Below are positions 16,305 through 25,436 of a stretch of 64,000 nt of DNA, in pieces; position 1 is the stretch's first letter; the number at the start of each line of letters is the position of its first letter. Location of the stretch: contig JAFUTW010000013.1 in the NCBI GenBank assembly GCA_017484085.1, positions 1 to 64,000 on the forward strand, in the 5' to 3' direction. A program made the translations under genes and the position numbers. The notes beneath the pieces were generated by a model, which had not been told where the DNA came from, made no database searches, and saw nothing but the letters and a program-made list of their open reading frames with translations. This DNA is from Clostridia bacterium. Lineage in GTDB: Bacteria; Bacillota; Clostridia; Christensenellales; Aristaeellaceae.

Positions 16305-17339
16305 TTACGCCTCTTCCGCCAGATCCAGGATCAGCCGTTCCGTCTTCTCCCAGCCCAGGCAGGGGTCGGTGATGGAGCAGCCGTAGCGGCCGTCGCCGAT
16401 CTTCTGGTTTCCGTCCTCCAGGTAGCTCTCGATCATGAGCCCCTTGACCAGCCTGCGGATGTGCGGCTCCACCTTCCTGCTGTGCATCACGTCCTTCGCG
16501 ATGCGGATCTGCTCCAGATAGCGCTTGCCGGAGTTGCTGTGGTTTACATCCACGATGACGGCGGGGTTGGCCAGCTTGTAGCTTTCATACAGCGCGCCCA
16601 CCGCCTCCAGGTCCTCGTAGTGATAGTTGGGGTGGTTCCTTCCGAAATTGTCCACGTAGCCGCGCAGGATAGCATGCGCCAGCGGATTGCCGTGCGTCAC
16701 GACCTCCCAGCCGGCGTAGATGAATTCCTGCGGACTCTGCGCCGCCGCGATGGAGTTCATCATCACGGTGAGATCGCCCGCCGTCGGGTTTTTCATCCCC
16801 GCAGGGATGCCGATGCCGCTGGCTACGATGCGGTGCCCCTGGTTTTCCACCGAGCGGGCGCCCACCGCCACGTAGGCCAGCAGGTCGGAGAGATAGCGGT
16901 GGTTTTCTGGGTAGAGCATCTCCTCTGCGCAGGTGAAGCCGGTTTCCCTCACGATGCGCGCGTGCATCTCGCGGATGGCGATGACCCCGGCAAAGAGGTT
17001 CTCCCCTTTTTCAGGGTCCGGCTGGTGCAGCATGCCCTTGTACCCCGTGCCCTTGGTGCGCGGTTTGTTGGTGTACACGCGCGGGACGATCAGCAGCCTC
17101 TGGCTGACGCGGTCGCGCAGCTTCGCCAGGCGCTCCATGTACTCCAGCACGGCGTCCTCACGGTCCGCCGAGCAGGGGCCGACCACGAGCAGCAGCCGGT
17201 CGTCCTTCCCCGTGAAGAGGGCTGTCAGCTCCGCGTCACGCGCCTGCTTGACCCTGCGGATCGAGTCGTCGACGGGGAAGCGCTCTTTAAGCGCTTCGGG
17301 CTCCGGTATCTTGCGCAGGAATTCCATCTGCATATCCAT
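16305..17339 (-). CDS. aroF: 3-deoxy-7-phosphoheptulonate (DAHP) synthase, class I alpha
   Basis: 344 residues; condenses phosphoenolpyruvate with erythrose-4-phosphate at the entry of the shikimate pathway. Signatures include VVGPCSADRED near residue 52, RVYTNKPRTKGTGYKG, the ASGIGIPAGMKNPTAGD stretch, and DVNHSNSGK. The length and the lack of a fused chorismate mutase place it with AroF/G/H enzymes; which aromatic acid inhibits it cannot be read. ATG 17339 has GGAGAG 9 bases upstream. The upstream gene uxaB ends 82 bases away with a hairpin between, so aroF depends on read-through or an unseen promoter. Confidence 0.95.
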   Translation of the reverse strand: MDMQMEFLRKIPEPEALKERFPVDDSIRRVKQARDAELTALFTGKDDRLLLVVGPCSADREDAVLEYMERLAKLRDRVSQRLLIVPRVYTNKPRTKGTGYKGMLHQPDPEKGENLFAGVIAIREMHARIVRETGFTCAEEMLYPENHRYLSDLLAYVAVGARSVENQGHRIVASGIGIPAGMKNPTAGDLTVMMNSIAAAQSPQEFIYAGWEVVTHGNPLAHAILRGYVDNFGRNHPNYHYEDLEAVGALYESYKLANPAVIVDVNHSNSGKRYLEQIRIAKDVMHSRKVEPHIRRLVKGLMIESYLEDGNQKIGDGRYGCSITDPCLGWEKTERLILDLAEEA

Positions 17340-17361
17340 GGCAGCTCTCCGTTATGAATTC

Positions 17362-17386
17362 AAAACGCTCCCCGCGAGGGGGAGCG
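17362..17386 (-). terminator. Hairpin between uxaB and aroF
   Basis: CGCTCCCC and GGGGAGCG form an 8-base stem; on the minus strand GTTTTG follows. The T-run is short, so termination may be partial and aroF may be expressed by read-through from uxaB. Confidence 0.6.
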
Positions 17387-17421
17387 GACAGGTTAACGGC
17401 CCCGTCTGCCGGTTGGATCGC

Positions 17422-18912
17422 TTACAGGCACGCGGCAAAAGCAGCCTTTGCGCCTTCGGTGCGGATCTTCTTCAGATTCTCGACGGTCGCGGCCTCCAGG
17501 CCCTCGATCTTCGTGAGATCCTGTCCCCACATCTGCTCGTTGGTGAGCACGGCGTGTACCAGTGCTTCCGGCGTGTCGTCCTTGTGATCGAAATAGAATT
17601 CCAGCGCCCAGCGGTCGTCGCTCACCGTGTACTCGTTGCCCTTCGCACGGCGGCAGACCAGGCCCTTCTCGTTCAGCTCCTTGATGTCATTGGAGTAGAA
17701 GGCGATGTAGGCGGCCAAGCTCATGGTCAGGCAGGCGGGCAGCTTGCCCTGCTCCTCCACATATGTGAGGAAGGAAGGCATGTTGCGCGCGCGCCACTTG
17801 GAGGTGGAGTTGAGGGAAATGCTCATCAGCTCGTGGTTGACGAACGGGTTGTTGAAGCGGTCCTGAACCGCCTCTGCGAATTCGGTGACGTCCTTCTTGT
17901 CCAGCGGCAGGGTCGGGATGACCTCGTCGTAGAGCATCTTGTTCATGAAGCCGCGGATCACGTCGTCGTTCATGCAGTCGCGCACGATATCAAAGCCCGC
18001 GAGATACGCGCCCAGCACAAAGCCGGTGTGCGCGCCGTTCAGGATGCGCACCTTGCGCTTCTTGTAGGGGGTGACATCGGGCACCACGTGCACAGGTACG
18101 CCGGCCTTCTTGAAGGGCAGACGGTCCTCCAGCTCCTGCGGTCCTTCGATGATCCAAACGCCGAAGACCTCGCCCACGTCCGTCAGCGGATCCTCGTAGC
18201 CGTTGGCAGCATCCAGCGCGGCCACTTCCTTCGGGTCGCGGATGCGGCCGGGAACGATGCGGTCCACCAGCGTGGAGCAGAAGACGTTCTCCTCGTTCAC
18301 CCAGCGGCGGAAATCCTCCGGCAGCTTCCAGTCGTCGATGTACTGGTTGACGCACTTGAGGAGTTCCTTGCCGTTGTTGTCGATCAGCTCGCAGGAGAGC
18401 ATCACGATGCCCTTGCGTCCGGCCTGCCAGCGCTCAAAGAGCACGCGCGTGAGCTTTGCGGGGAAGCTGGTCGGGGGCACCTGGTCAAACGTGCTCTCGT
18501 TGTCGTGCACGATGCCGGCTTCCGTCGTGTTGGAGACGATGATATCGAGATCCTCGCTGCGCGCGAGCTCCAGCACCTTGTCCCAGTCACCGCCGTAAGG
18601 ATTGAGGCAGCGGCTGACGGAGGAGATGACGCGCTTGGCATCCACCTTCTCGCCCTTCTCGCTGCCGCGCAGATAGAGCGTGTACAGGCCTTCCTGTTTG
18701 TTGATCAGCTCCGCCAGGCCGGGCGCGATGGGCTGCACGAGCACAGCCTTGCCGTTCCAGCCGGCCTTCTCATTGGCGATGTCGAAGAAGTAATCGACGA
18801 AGGCGCGCAGGAAATTGCCCTCGCCAAACTGCATGACCCTCTCCGGGGCCTTCTCAAGCACAAAACCCTTGTAACCGGATGCTTTGAGGACATCATAATT
18901 AAGCTGCGCCAT
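17422..18912 (-). CDS. uxaB: Tagaturonate reductase (altronate oxidoreductase), mannitol dehydrogenase family
   Basis: 496 residues, as expected for UxaB. It reduces D-tagaturonate to D-altronate with NADH in galacturonate breakdown. The N-terminal cofactor-binding pattern is MQFGEGNFLRAFVDYFF; the catalytic Lys/Asn/His signature of the family is KVRILNGAHTGF near residue 285. The ATG has AAGGAG about 12 bases upstream and a clear promoter. No other hexuronate gene is adjacent, but a TRAP transporter operon of unknown substrate lies 3 kb upstream on the same strand and could bring in a sugar acid. Assignment to UxaB over mannitol or fructuronate reductase rests on length and overall pattern. 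Confidence 0.85.
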   Translation of the reverse strand: MAQLNYDVLKASGYKGFVLEKAPERVMQFGEGNFLRAFVDYFFDIANEKAGWNGKAVLVQPIAPGLAELINKQEGLYTLYLRGSEKGEKVDAKRVISSVSRCLNPYGGDWDKVLELARSEDLDIIVSNTTEAGIVHDNESTFDQVPPTSFPAKLTRVLFERWQAGRKGIVMLSCELIDNNGKELLKCVNQYIDDWKLPEDFRRWVNEENVFCSTLVDRIVPGRIRDPKEVAALDAANGYEDPLTDVGEVFGVWIIEGPQELEDRLPFKKAGVPVHVVPDVTPYKKRKVRILNGAHTGFVLGAYLAGFDIVRDCMNDDVIRGFMNKMLYDEVIPTLPLDKKDVTEFAEAVQDRFNNPFVNHELMSISLNSTSKWRARNMPSFLTYVEEQGKLPACLTMSLAAYIAFYSNDIKELNEKGLVCRRAKGNEYTVSDDRWALEFYFDHKDDTPEALVHAVLTNEQMWGQDLTKIEGLEAATVENLKKIRTEGAKAAFAACL

Positions 18913-18944
18913 GGGAATCCACTCCTTTATATGTATTCACCTGT

Positions 18945-18973
18945 ATTGTATCACGCAAGTCGGCTATTGAAAA
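18945..18973 (-). promoter_or_regulatory. Promoter of uxaB
   Basis: Minus-strand TTTTCA (18973-18968), 17 bases, TACAAT (18950-18945) with a TG one base upstream of the -10. Confidence 0.6.
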
Positions 18974-19019
18974 GACTCCGGCCTGCGTTTTGGCAGTTTT
19001 TGCAATGCCGCCGGGCGTT

Positions 19020-21530
19020 TCACTCCGCCAGATACCGTCCCGTCAGGCTTTCCCGGCAGGCGCGGATCTCCTGCGGCGTTCCGCAGGCCACGATGCGGCC
19101 GCCCTCCTCTCCGCCGCCCGGCCCCATGTCGATCACATAATCGGCATTGCGGATGACGTCGGCGTCGTGCTCGATGACCACGAGGGTCGCGCCCCTGTCG
19201 ATCAGCGTGGAAAACACCGACAGGAGCGTCTCAACATCGGAAGGGTGCAGGCCGATCGTCGGCTCATCAAAGATGAAAACGGCATTGCTTTGGATCCTGC
19301 CCATCTCCTCCGCGAGCTTGAGGCGCTGCGCCTCGCCGCCGGAGAGGTTCGGCGTCTGCTCCCCCAGGGTGAGGTAGCCGAGGCCCAGATTGCAGAGCAC
19401 CTGCAGTCTGGGGGCTACGCCCTTCATGTCCACGCAGTATTGGAGCGCCTCGCTGATGTCCATCGCCATCAGTTCCGGCAGGGAGCGCTTCTTGCCGTCT
19501 TTGTTTTGATGCCGCAGGCCGTAAGCGGCCTTCGCGTACCGGCTGCCCCGGCATTCCGGACACGGCACTTCCACGTCCGGCAGGAACTGCACATCCAGGC
19601 TGATGGTGCCCGTCCCGTCGCACACGGGGCAGCGGAGTTTGCCTGTATTATAGGAAAAATCGCCGGCTTTATACCCCTTTTCACGCGCATCGGCGCTTCT
19701 CGCGTAGATCTTGCGCAGCTCGTCGTGCACGTTCGCATAGGTCGCGACGGTGGAACGCACATTGATCCCGATCGGCGTAGCGTCGATCAGCTTCACATGT
19801 TCGATGCCTTCCGCCTGGATGCTTTCCACATGCGGCGGCAGCGACTTTTTTGCGATCGCCGCCTCCAGCGCGGGCACCAGGCTTTCCAACACCATCGTCG
19901 TCTTGCCGGAGCCCGAAACGCCGGTCACCACCGTCAACCGCCCCTTCGGGATGCGCACCCGGAGCGGCTTCACCGTGTGGATCGCGCCGGTGCAAAGCCG
20001 GATCTCGCCCTGCTCAAAGAGCGCCTTCGCCGGGATCTCGGGCCGTATGCGCTTCTCCGCCTCGCCGGACAGGTATGGGCCGATCCCGGATGCTGCGCTG
20101 CCCGCCAGCTCCCCGACGGTCCCCCGGGCGACGACCCTGCCGCCCGCCGCGCCAGCCCCCGGGCCCATCTCGATCATATAGTCCGCCGCCCGGAGGATCC
20201 TGGTGTCGTGATCCACCAGCAGCACGGAATTCCCGTCCGCAACCAGGTCCCGCATCACGCCCTTCAGGCCCTCGATATTGGCCGGGTGCAGACCGATGGA
20301 TGGCTCATCCAGCACGTAAAGGACGCCTGTCGTCCGGTTGCGCACTGCGCGTGCCAGCTGCATCCGCTGCCGCTCCCCTGTGGAGAGCGTCACGGCTGAA
20401 CGGTCCAGGGACAGATAAGAAAGCCCCAGGTCCATCAGCCGCCGTGCCGTCGAGGCAAACGCCTCGCAGATGCTGAGCGCCATCGGCCGCATTTCCTCCG
20501 GCAGGGAAGCGGGCACCCCCTGCGTCCACGCGAGGAGCTCCCTCAGCGTCATGCGGCAGGCCGCATCCAGCGGGATCCCGCGCAGCAGCGGCGCCCTTGC
20601 CGCGTCGGAAAGGCGCGTGCCGCCGCAGGCAGGACAGACATCCTCCCGCAGGAACTTCTCCACGCGCTTCATGCCTGTCTCGTCCTTCACCTTGGCAAGG
20701 GCGTTTTTCACCGTCGCAACCGCGCTGTAATAGGTGAAATCCATCTCCCCGGCAGTCACGCTCTCCTTGCTCTTCGGCCGGTAGAAGATGTGCTTTTTGA
20801 CCATCGGGCCGTCGTAGACGATCTCCTTCTCCTCCGGCGTCAGCTCACGGAAAGGCACGTCGGTGCGCACGCCCATAGCGCGGCACACGTCCGTCATCAG
20901 CGACCACATGAGCGAGTTCCACGGGGCGACGGCCCCTCCATCGATCGTAAGGCCCTCATCGGGGACGAGGGTCGCCCGGTCCACCGTGCGCACCGTCCCC
21001 GTGCCGCCGCACTCCGGGCAGGCCCCGCCGCTGTTGAAGGCCAGGTCCTCCGCGGAAGGGCCGTAGAAGCGCTCGCCGCATGAAGGGCAGACGAGCTCCT
21101 GCCCGGCCGCCACGGCCATGGAGGGCTGCACGTAATGCCCGTTCGGGCAGCGGTGGCTCGCCAGCCGGGAATACATGAGGCGCAGGCTGTTCAGCAGCTC
21201 CGTGCCCGTGCCGAAGGTGGAGCGGATGCCGCCCGTTCCCGGCCTCTGGTGGAGTGCCAGCGCCGCAGGGACGTAGAGCACCTCATCCACGTCTGCGCGG
21301 GCCGCCTGCGTCATCCGGCGCCTGGTGTAGGTCGACAGCGCTTCCAGATACCGGCGGGACCCCTCAGCGTACAGCACGCCCAGCGCCAATGACGATTTGC
21401 CGGATCCCGATACACCGGCGACCGCCACGATCTTCCCCAGCGGTATATCAACGTCCACGTTTTTCAGATTGTGCACCCGCGCGCCCCGGATTTTGATGTG
21501 CGTGGGCGCGCCTGCGTCTGGTTTGTTCAT
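19020..21530 (-). CDS. Class II UvrA-like ABC ATPase lacking the UvrB-binding domain
   Basis: 836 residues against about 940 for canonical UvrA. Two ABC ATPase modules are present: first Walker A AVAGVSGSGKSSLALG, second VVTGVSGSGKTTMVLE, signatures LSTGERQRMQLARA and LSGGEAQRLKLAEE. Zinc-site pairs CPSC/CPEC, CPACGGTRL and CPVCDGTGT...CPECRGSRY are kept. After RSTFGTGTELLNSLRLMYSR the sequence goes almost directly to CPSCGERF, so the roughly 120-residue UvrB-binding domain is absent. This is the mark of class II UvrA proteins (UvrA2, DrrC), linked to tolerance of DNA-binding drugs and not to normal excision repair. It stands alone with its own promoter. Confidence 0.9.
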   Translation of the reverse strand: MNKPDAGAPTHIKIRGARVHNLKNVDVDIPLGKIVAVAGVSGSGKSSLALGVLYAEGSRRYLEALSTYTRRRMTQAARADVDEVLYVPAALALHQRPGTGGIRSTFGTGTELLNSLRLMYSRLASHRCPNGHYVQPSMAVAAGQELVCPSCGERFYGPSAEDLAFNSGGACPECGGTGTVRTVDRATLVPDEGLTIDGGAVAPWNSLMWSLMTDVCRAMGVRTDVPFRELTPEEKEIVYDGPMVKKHIFYRPKSKESVTAGEMDFTYYSAVATVKNALAKVKDETGMKRVEKFLREDVCPACGGTRLSDAARAPLLRGIPLDAACRMTLRELLAWTQGVPASLPEEMRPMALSICEAFASTARRLMDLGLSYLSLDRSAVTLSTGERQRMQLARAVRNRTTGVLYVLDEPSIGLHPANIEGLKGVMRDLVADGNSVLLVDHDTRILRAADYMIEMGPGAGAAGGRVVARGTVGELAGSAASGIGPYLSGEAEKRIRPEIPAKALFEQGEIRLCTGAIHTVKPLRVRIPKGRLTVVTGVSGSGKTTMVLESLVPALEAAIAKKSLPPHVESIQAEGIEHVKLIDATPIGINVRSTVATYANVHDELRKIYARSADAREKGYKAGDFSYNTGKLRCPVCDGTGTISLDVQFLPDVEVPCPECRGSRYAKAAYGLRHQNKDGKKRSLPELMAMDISEALQYCVDMKGVAPRLQVLCNLGLGYLTLGEQTPNLSGGEAQRLKLAEEMGRIQSNAVFIFDEPTIGLHPSDVETLLSVFSTLIDRGATLVVIEHDADVIRNADYVIDMGPGGGEEGGRIVACGTPQEIRACRESLTGRYLAE

Positions 21531-21664
21531 TTACCCTTCCCCCTTGATGGATCCTTATTTGCTCTGCCGCTGGAGATCTCCTGAGCAAGCCTCTGTGCTG
21601 ATTTCCATCTTTCAAACCCATTCATTGAAGTTTTTTGCCCTTATAGTCAGATCTCTTCAACGGA

Positions 21665-21693
21665 ATTATCCACCGTCCGGCAAATGAAGTCAA
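21665..21693 (-). promoter_or_regulatory. Promoter of the UvrA-like gene
   Basis: Minus-strand TTGACT (21693-21688), 17 bases, GATAAT (21670-21665). The leader of about 130 bases to 21530 shows no known regulatory motif. ATACGC/GCGTAT arms flank the region just upstream (about 21693-21714). Confidence 0.6.
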
Positions 21694-21731
21694 TACGCTT
21701 GGCTGCAGGCGTATACGGTCTCCTTGGTGGT

Positions 21732-21757
21732 AAAAAAAACCTCCCCCAAAGGGGAGG
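21732..21757 (-). terminator. Terminator of the TRAP operon
   Basis: CCTCCCC and GGGGAGG form the stem (21740-21757); on the minus strand a run of eight T follows. Confidence 0.85.
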
Positions 21758-21774
21758 CTGGAAAAAACCGTTTA

Positions 21775-23073
21775 TCAGAGATACCCGAACACGTGCGGCA
21801 GGATCAGCGAGATCTGCGGCACGAAGGTGATGAGCAGCAGCGCCACCAGCATGCAGATGTAGAAGGGCAGCGTCGCCTTGACCACCTTCTCCATGGGTCG
21901 TTTCGCCACGGCGGAGCCGATGAACAGCACGGCGCCGACCGGCGGCGTCAGCAGCCCGATACCGCAGTTCAGAACCACCATGATGCCGAACTGGATCGGG
22001 TTGATGCCTATGGAGGTCGCAACGGGCAGCAGGATGGGCGTCGCGATCAGGATGATCGGCGCCATATCCATGATCATGCCCAGGAAGAGCAGAATGAGGT
22101 TCAGAAGCAGCGCGATAACGATAGGATTGTTAGACACGCTCGTGATCAATCCTGCGGCCTTGGTGGGCACATGAAGATTGGTCAGACAGTATCCGAAGGC
22201 ACCCGACATGGCAATCAGGATAAGCACAATAGCTAGAGTGTCGACGCAGTTCTCTAGCGCCTTCCAGACACCTTTCCAGTCTAAACCTCTATAGATGAAT
22301 ACGGAGACAATCAGCGAATAGATAACTGCGATGGCAGCAGACTCTGTCGCGGTGAACACGCCACCCACAACTCCCACTACCACAATCAGGATAGCTGCCA
22401 AGGCCCAGAAGGAGATACTCAACTGTTTTATAAAGCTCTTTATTGAGAATCGCTCACCCTTAGGATAATTGCGCTTGACGGAGATGATATAGCTGCCCAC
22501 CATCAGCGAGATGGCGAGGATCGCGCCCGGCAGATAGCCCGCCATGAACAGCGCGCCGACGGAGACGCCGCCCGCCGTCGTGGCGTAAATGACCATGTTG
22601 TGGCTGGGCGGAACCAGCAAGCCCTCGCACGAGGAGGTGATGGTGACCGCCGTGGAGAAGTCCACGTCATATCCCTGATCTACCATCATGGGAATTAGAA
22701 TTGATCCAAGAGACGCGGTATCTGCTGAAGCTGATCCGGAAATGCCGCCGAAGAAATAGCTGGCCACGATGTTCACCATCGCAAGGCCGCCGCGCATCCA
22801 GCCCACCAGAGAGTTGGCCAAAGCGATCAGCTTGTCTGAGATGCCTCCCGTGCCCATGAGCACGCCCATGGTAATGAAGAACGGCACCGCCATGAGAGAG
22901 AAGGACCATACGCCCTTGACCATCTGCATCGGCAATACTGTTAGGTTCTGGCCCATGCTTATGAGACACAGTGCTGTGGAGATACCCACTGAATAAGCAA
23001 TCGGGAATCGTAGGAAAACCATCAGCAGGAAGCTACCCAAGAGAATCAGCGTCGATAAACTTTCGCCACTCAT
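21775..23073 (-). CDS. dctM: TRAP transporter large permease subunit (DctM)
   Basis: 432 residues, about 12 membrane segments. It is the sodium-coupled transport channel of a tripartite ATP-independent transporter. Typical DctM sequence: LVGWMRGGLAMVNIVASYFF, GGISGSASADTASLGSILIP and MDMAPIILIATPILLPV. It overlaps the dctQ stop by 4 bases (ATGA). Base composition alternates along the gene: 21775-22180, 22490-22670 and 22740-22900 are GC-rich like the genome, while 22180-22490, 22670-22740 and 22920-23073 use more A/T-ending codons, which suggests mosaic origin by recombination. Confidence 0.93.
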   Translation of the reverse strand: MSGESLSTLILLGSFLLMVFLRFPIAYSVGISTALCLISMGQNLTVLPMQMVKGVWSFSLMAVPFFITMGVLMGTGGISDKLIALANSLVGWMRGGLAMVNIVASYFFGGISGSASADTASLGSILIPMMVDQGYDVDFSTAVTITSSCEGLLVPPSHNMVIYATTAGGVSVGALFMAGYLPGAILAISLMVGSYIISVKRNYPKGERFSIKSFIKQLSISFWALAAILIVVVGVVGGVFTATESAAIAVIYSLIVSVFIYRGLDWKGVWKALENCVDTLAIVLILIAMSGAFGYCLTNLHVPTKAAGLITSVSNNPIVIALLLNLILLFLGMIMDMAPIILIATPILLPVATSIGINPIQFGIMVVLNCGIGLLTPPVGAVLFIGSAVAKRPMEKVVKATLPFYICMLVALLLITFVPQISLILPHVFGYL

Positions 23074-23618
23074 TGCGCCTGTGCCTCCTTTTCATAGTTC
23101 TTAACAAAGTACTCTTCAATGCGCAGGAACACCTGTTCCAACTCAAAGATGATCATGCTGACACCAGCGATTGGCACAGGCATGTACATCCAAATCTGGC
23201 TTAGCTTCGGCAACGAGGAGTACTTGGCAAATTTAGCGATATTTCCGGTAGGACTAACCACCTTTGAGCCCTGTACTAACAAGATAACGCCCAAGAACAG
23301 CACAGCTAAATCTGCAATCAAGTCTAGACTCAGCAATACCTTCTGAGGCAGATATTTATCAAAAGCGGTCATACGGATGTGGCTGCGCTTACGAATAGCC
23401 AAAGTGGCCGAAAGCACTGCCATGTATACCATCAATGTCAATATAATTTCCTCGCTCCAATGAGGTGCAGTGAAGAACGGGAAGTAGCGTCCAGCCACTG
23501 TAATCGAAGTGATGACGATATCTGCAATCAGAAGTAGTTTGCATATGACTAGCATGATCCTGTAAGCCCAGTCATAAATGGGCTTGAGTTTTTCCAACGT
23601 ATGGAAGAATGTGGGCAT
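23070..23618 (-). CDS. dctQ: TRAP transporter small permease subunit (DctQ)
   Basis: 182 residues with four hydrophobic segments, the usual DctQ topology; it bridges the binding protein and DctM. Recognisable features are APHWSEEIILTLMVYMAVLS and ATLAIRKRSHIRMTAFD. The start ATG is preceded by TAGGAGGTAACCC. Codon use is AT-leaning compared with the neighbouring genes. It is separated from dctP by a strong hairpin. Confidence 0.9.
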   Translation of the reverse strand: MPTFFHTLEKLKPIYDWAYRIMLVICKLLLIADIVITSITVAGRYFPFFTAPHWSEEIILTLMVYMAVLSATLAIRKRSHIRMTAFDKYLPQKVLLSLDLIADLAVLFLGVILLVQGSKVVSPTGNIAKFAKYSSLPKLSQIWMYMPVPIAGVSMIIFELEQVFLRIEEYFVKNYEKEAQAQ

Positions 23619-23644
23619 ACGGGTTACCTCCTAGGAGCATAAAC

Positions 23645-23679
23645 CGGGGGACGCAGGGGTCAAACCCTGCGCCCCCCGA
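23645..23679 (-). terminator. GC-rich hairpin between dctP and dctQ
   Basis: CGGGGGACGCAGGG and CCCTGCGCCCCCCG pair around a short loop with no T-run. Placed between a binding protein gene and its permease genes, it probably protects or terminates part of the transcripts so that the binding protein is made in excess. Confidence 0.7.
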
Positions 23680-23712
23680 TTGATTGTGACAAAGGTCAGA
23701 CTGTCAGCATGA

Positions 23713-24699
23713 TTACTGCAACGCCAAAATAGCGTCGTAGATATCCTCCATGCCAGCAATATTAGCATTCAGCACATCCTTAGTAGCCTCCTGCCAAGGG
23801 GTCTTATCCTCAACCTCAGTGACAGTGCAACCCAATTCAATCAGCTTCTGCTGAGCTTCGTCCTGCTTCGCAATAACAGATTCTTTGCAGACAGCCATTG
23901 CGTAGTCAGCAGCCTCTTGCACCATGGCTTTCTGTTCCTCAGTTAGTTTAGCCAGAGCAGCATCAGTAGCGATCAGCTCGATGGTACCCAAGGTGTGACC
24001 ATCCTTCAGCATGTATGGAGCAACCTCTTGGAAAGAGTTTGACAGATAGTTAGTGATAGGCTGCTCAGCTGCATCTACAACACCAGTCTGCAAGCTAGTG
24101 TACAGTTCACCGAAGGAAACAGGGGTGAATGCGGCACCTAAGCCTTTGATCATGCCAGTCATGATCGGGTCATCGGACACACGAATCTTTAAGCCCTTTA
24201 GATCTTCAATGGTCTGGATATCTACCTTAGAGAAGAAATGGCGGAAACCCTCCTCACCATAGGCCAAGCCATTGAAGGGCAGCCCAACTTCCTTTGACTC
24301 AGCCAGCATACTCTTAGCCAAGTCACTCTCGACAAACTTCCAATAATGCTCCTCACTTGTAAAAACATAAGGCAGAGTCAAGAACACGCTCTTCTGGGCA
24401 CCATACTGATTCAGTGCGAAAGCGGAGATGCGGACAATGTCCACAGAGGTATCGCCGCCCAAGATATTGGCCAGTACGGTTTTTTCATCGCCCAACACAC
24501 CGCCAGCTTGGATATCCACCAGTACTTCACCGCCGGAAAGCTCCTCTAGCTTATCCTTGAAAGCTAGTGCTACATCACCGACGACAGTACCATTGACCGG
24601 GTTCACCTCGGCGTAGGTCAGGGTTACCGGGTCGGCCATCGCAGCGGCGCTGACGAGCACCAGAGCGAGAGCCATGATGAGAACAAGCGTTTTCTTCAT
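23713..24699 (-). CDS. dctP: TRAP transporter substrate-binding protein (DctP)
   Basis: 328 residues after choosing ATG 24699 (MKKTLVLIMALALVLVSAAA signal peptide), which has TAGGAGGA at the right distance; an upstream in-frame extension of 22 residues is not credible. The fold is that of DctP proteins: LTYAEVNPVNGTVVGDVA at the mature N-terminus, and LKGLKIRVSDDPIM carrying the conserved Arg that binds the substrate carboxylate, followed by GGLAYGEEGFRHFF-like sequence. The substrate is thus probably an organic or sugar acid. The signal-peptide end is GC-rich while the mature part is AT-leaning. Confidence 0.92.
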   Translation of the reverse strand: MKKTLVLIMALALVLVSAAAMADPVTLTYAEVNPVNGTVVGDVALAFKDKLEELSGGEVLVDIQAGGVLGDEKTVLANILGGDTSVDIVRISAFALNQYGAQKSVFLTLPYVFTSEEHYWKFVESDLAKSMLAESKEVGLPFNGLAYGEEGFRHFFSKVDIQTIEDLKGLKIRVSDDPIMTGMIKGLGAAFTPVSFGELYTSLQTGVVDAAEQPITNYLSNSFQEVAPYMLKDGHTLGTIELIATDAALAKLTEEQKAMVQEAADYAMAVCKESVIAKQDEAQQKLIELGCTVTEVEDKTPWQEATKDVLNANIAGMEDIYDAILALQ

Positions 24700-24721
24700 G
24701 ATGATTCCTCCTATACTTTTC

Positions 24722-24746
24722 GTTTCGGCTGATTCTTCGCCGAAAC
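24722..24746 (-). promoter_or_regulatory. Inverted repeat in the dctP leader
   Basis: Perfect arms GTTTCGGC (24722-24729) and GCCGAAAC (24739-24746) with a 9-base loop, just upstream of the dctP ribosome binding site. It may be an operator or a leader hairpin. The -10 is probably among the AT-rich bases 24748-24780, but several overlapping candidates make it uncertain. Confidence 0.5.
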
Positions 24747-24904
24747 ATTTGTTATAATGTATCACATTTTTTTACTTATTTCCAGCCCCGGATATGGGAA
24801 AACTGTAAAAACGGCCTCTTTTGTGAGAAATACACACACGTCCGGCTCTTGCCAAAGTCTTTTCACGGTGGCACAATAAACAAAAACATCCCGGAGGCTT
24901 TTCC

Positions 24905-25429
24905 ATGGCAAATGAGCTCGTCCTGTCTGTCCGCCTCGGCGCTGCCGAGTTCCGCCGCTTTGCTGTATTCAATACCTTCCGCCGGCGCCGCGCATGGGTG
25001 CGGCCCCTCCTTTTCGCCCTCATCTTCACCGGCTTCTCCCTCATCAGCCTGCTTTCCGGCAAGGAGCAGGGCGGCCTGCTGGGCGGGGTGCTGCTGGCCG
25101 TCGGCCTGGGGCTGCCGCTGGTTTATATAGGAAGCTTCTTCTCTCAGGTCTCCGCGCAGATCAAGCGGGCGAAGCTGAAACCCCCGCGCCTCGTCTACAC
25201 CGTCCGCCTGCGCCGTCTGGGCGTGCATGTGCAGCAGCCGCAGGGCAAAGATGCAGAATTTCCCTGGGACAAGCTCTATGCCGCCTGCCGCGTGCGCTCC
25301 GCGATCTACCTTTACCCCGCGCCGGAGCAGGCCTTCCTCCTGCCCGAAGGCTGCGGCGCCCCGCAGGATGAGATCTGGGAGATGCTGGTGCGTTTCATGC
25401 CTGAAGGCAAATGCCACCTGTACCGGTGA
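24905..25429 (+). CDS. YcxB-like membrane protein
   Basis: 174 residues. Two adjacent hydrophobic segments (about 31-50 and 58-78) are followed by a soluble C-terminal domain with DAEFPWDKLYAACRV and IYLYPAPEQAFLLPE, the pattern of YcxB-like C-terminal domains of Bacillota membrane proteins of unknown function. A possible promoter is TTGCCA (24849-24854), 17 bases, CACAAT (24872-24877), which is weak. The ribosome binding site (CCCGGAGG) is well placed. Monocistronic and divergent from dctP. Confidence 0.75.
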   Translation: MANELVLSVRLGAAEFRRFAVFNTFRRRRAWVRPLLFALIFTGFSLISLLSGKEQGGLLGGVLLAVGLGLPLVYIGSFFSQVSAQIKRAKLKPPRLVYTVRLRRLGVHVQQPQGKDAEFPWDKLYAACRVRSAIYLYPAPEQAFLLPEGCGAPQDEIWEMLVRFMPEGKCHLYR

Positions 25430-25436
25430 GATCTTT

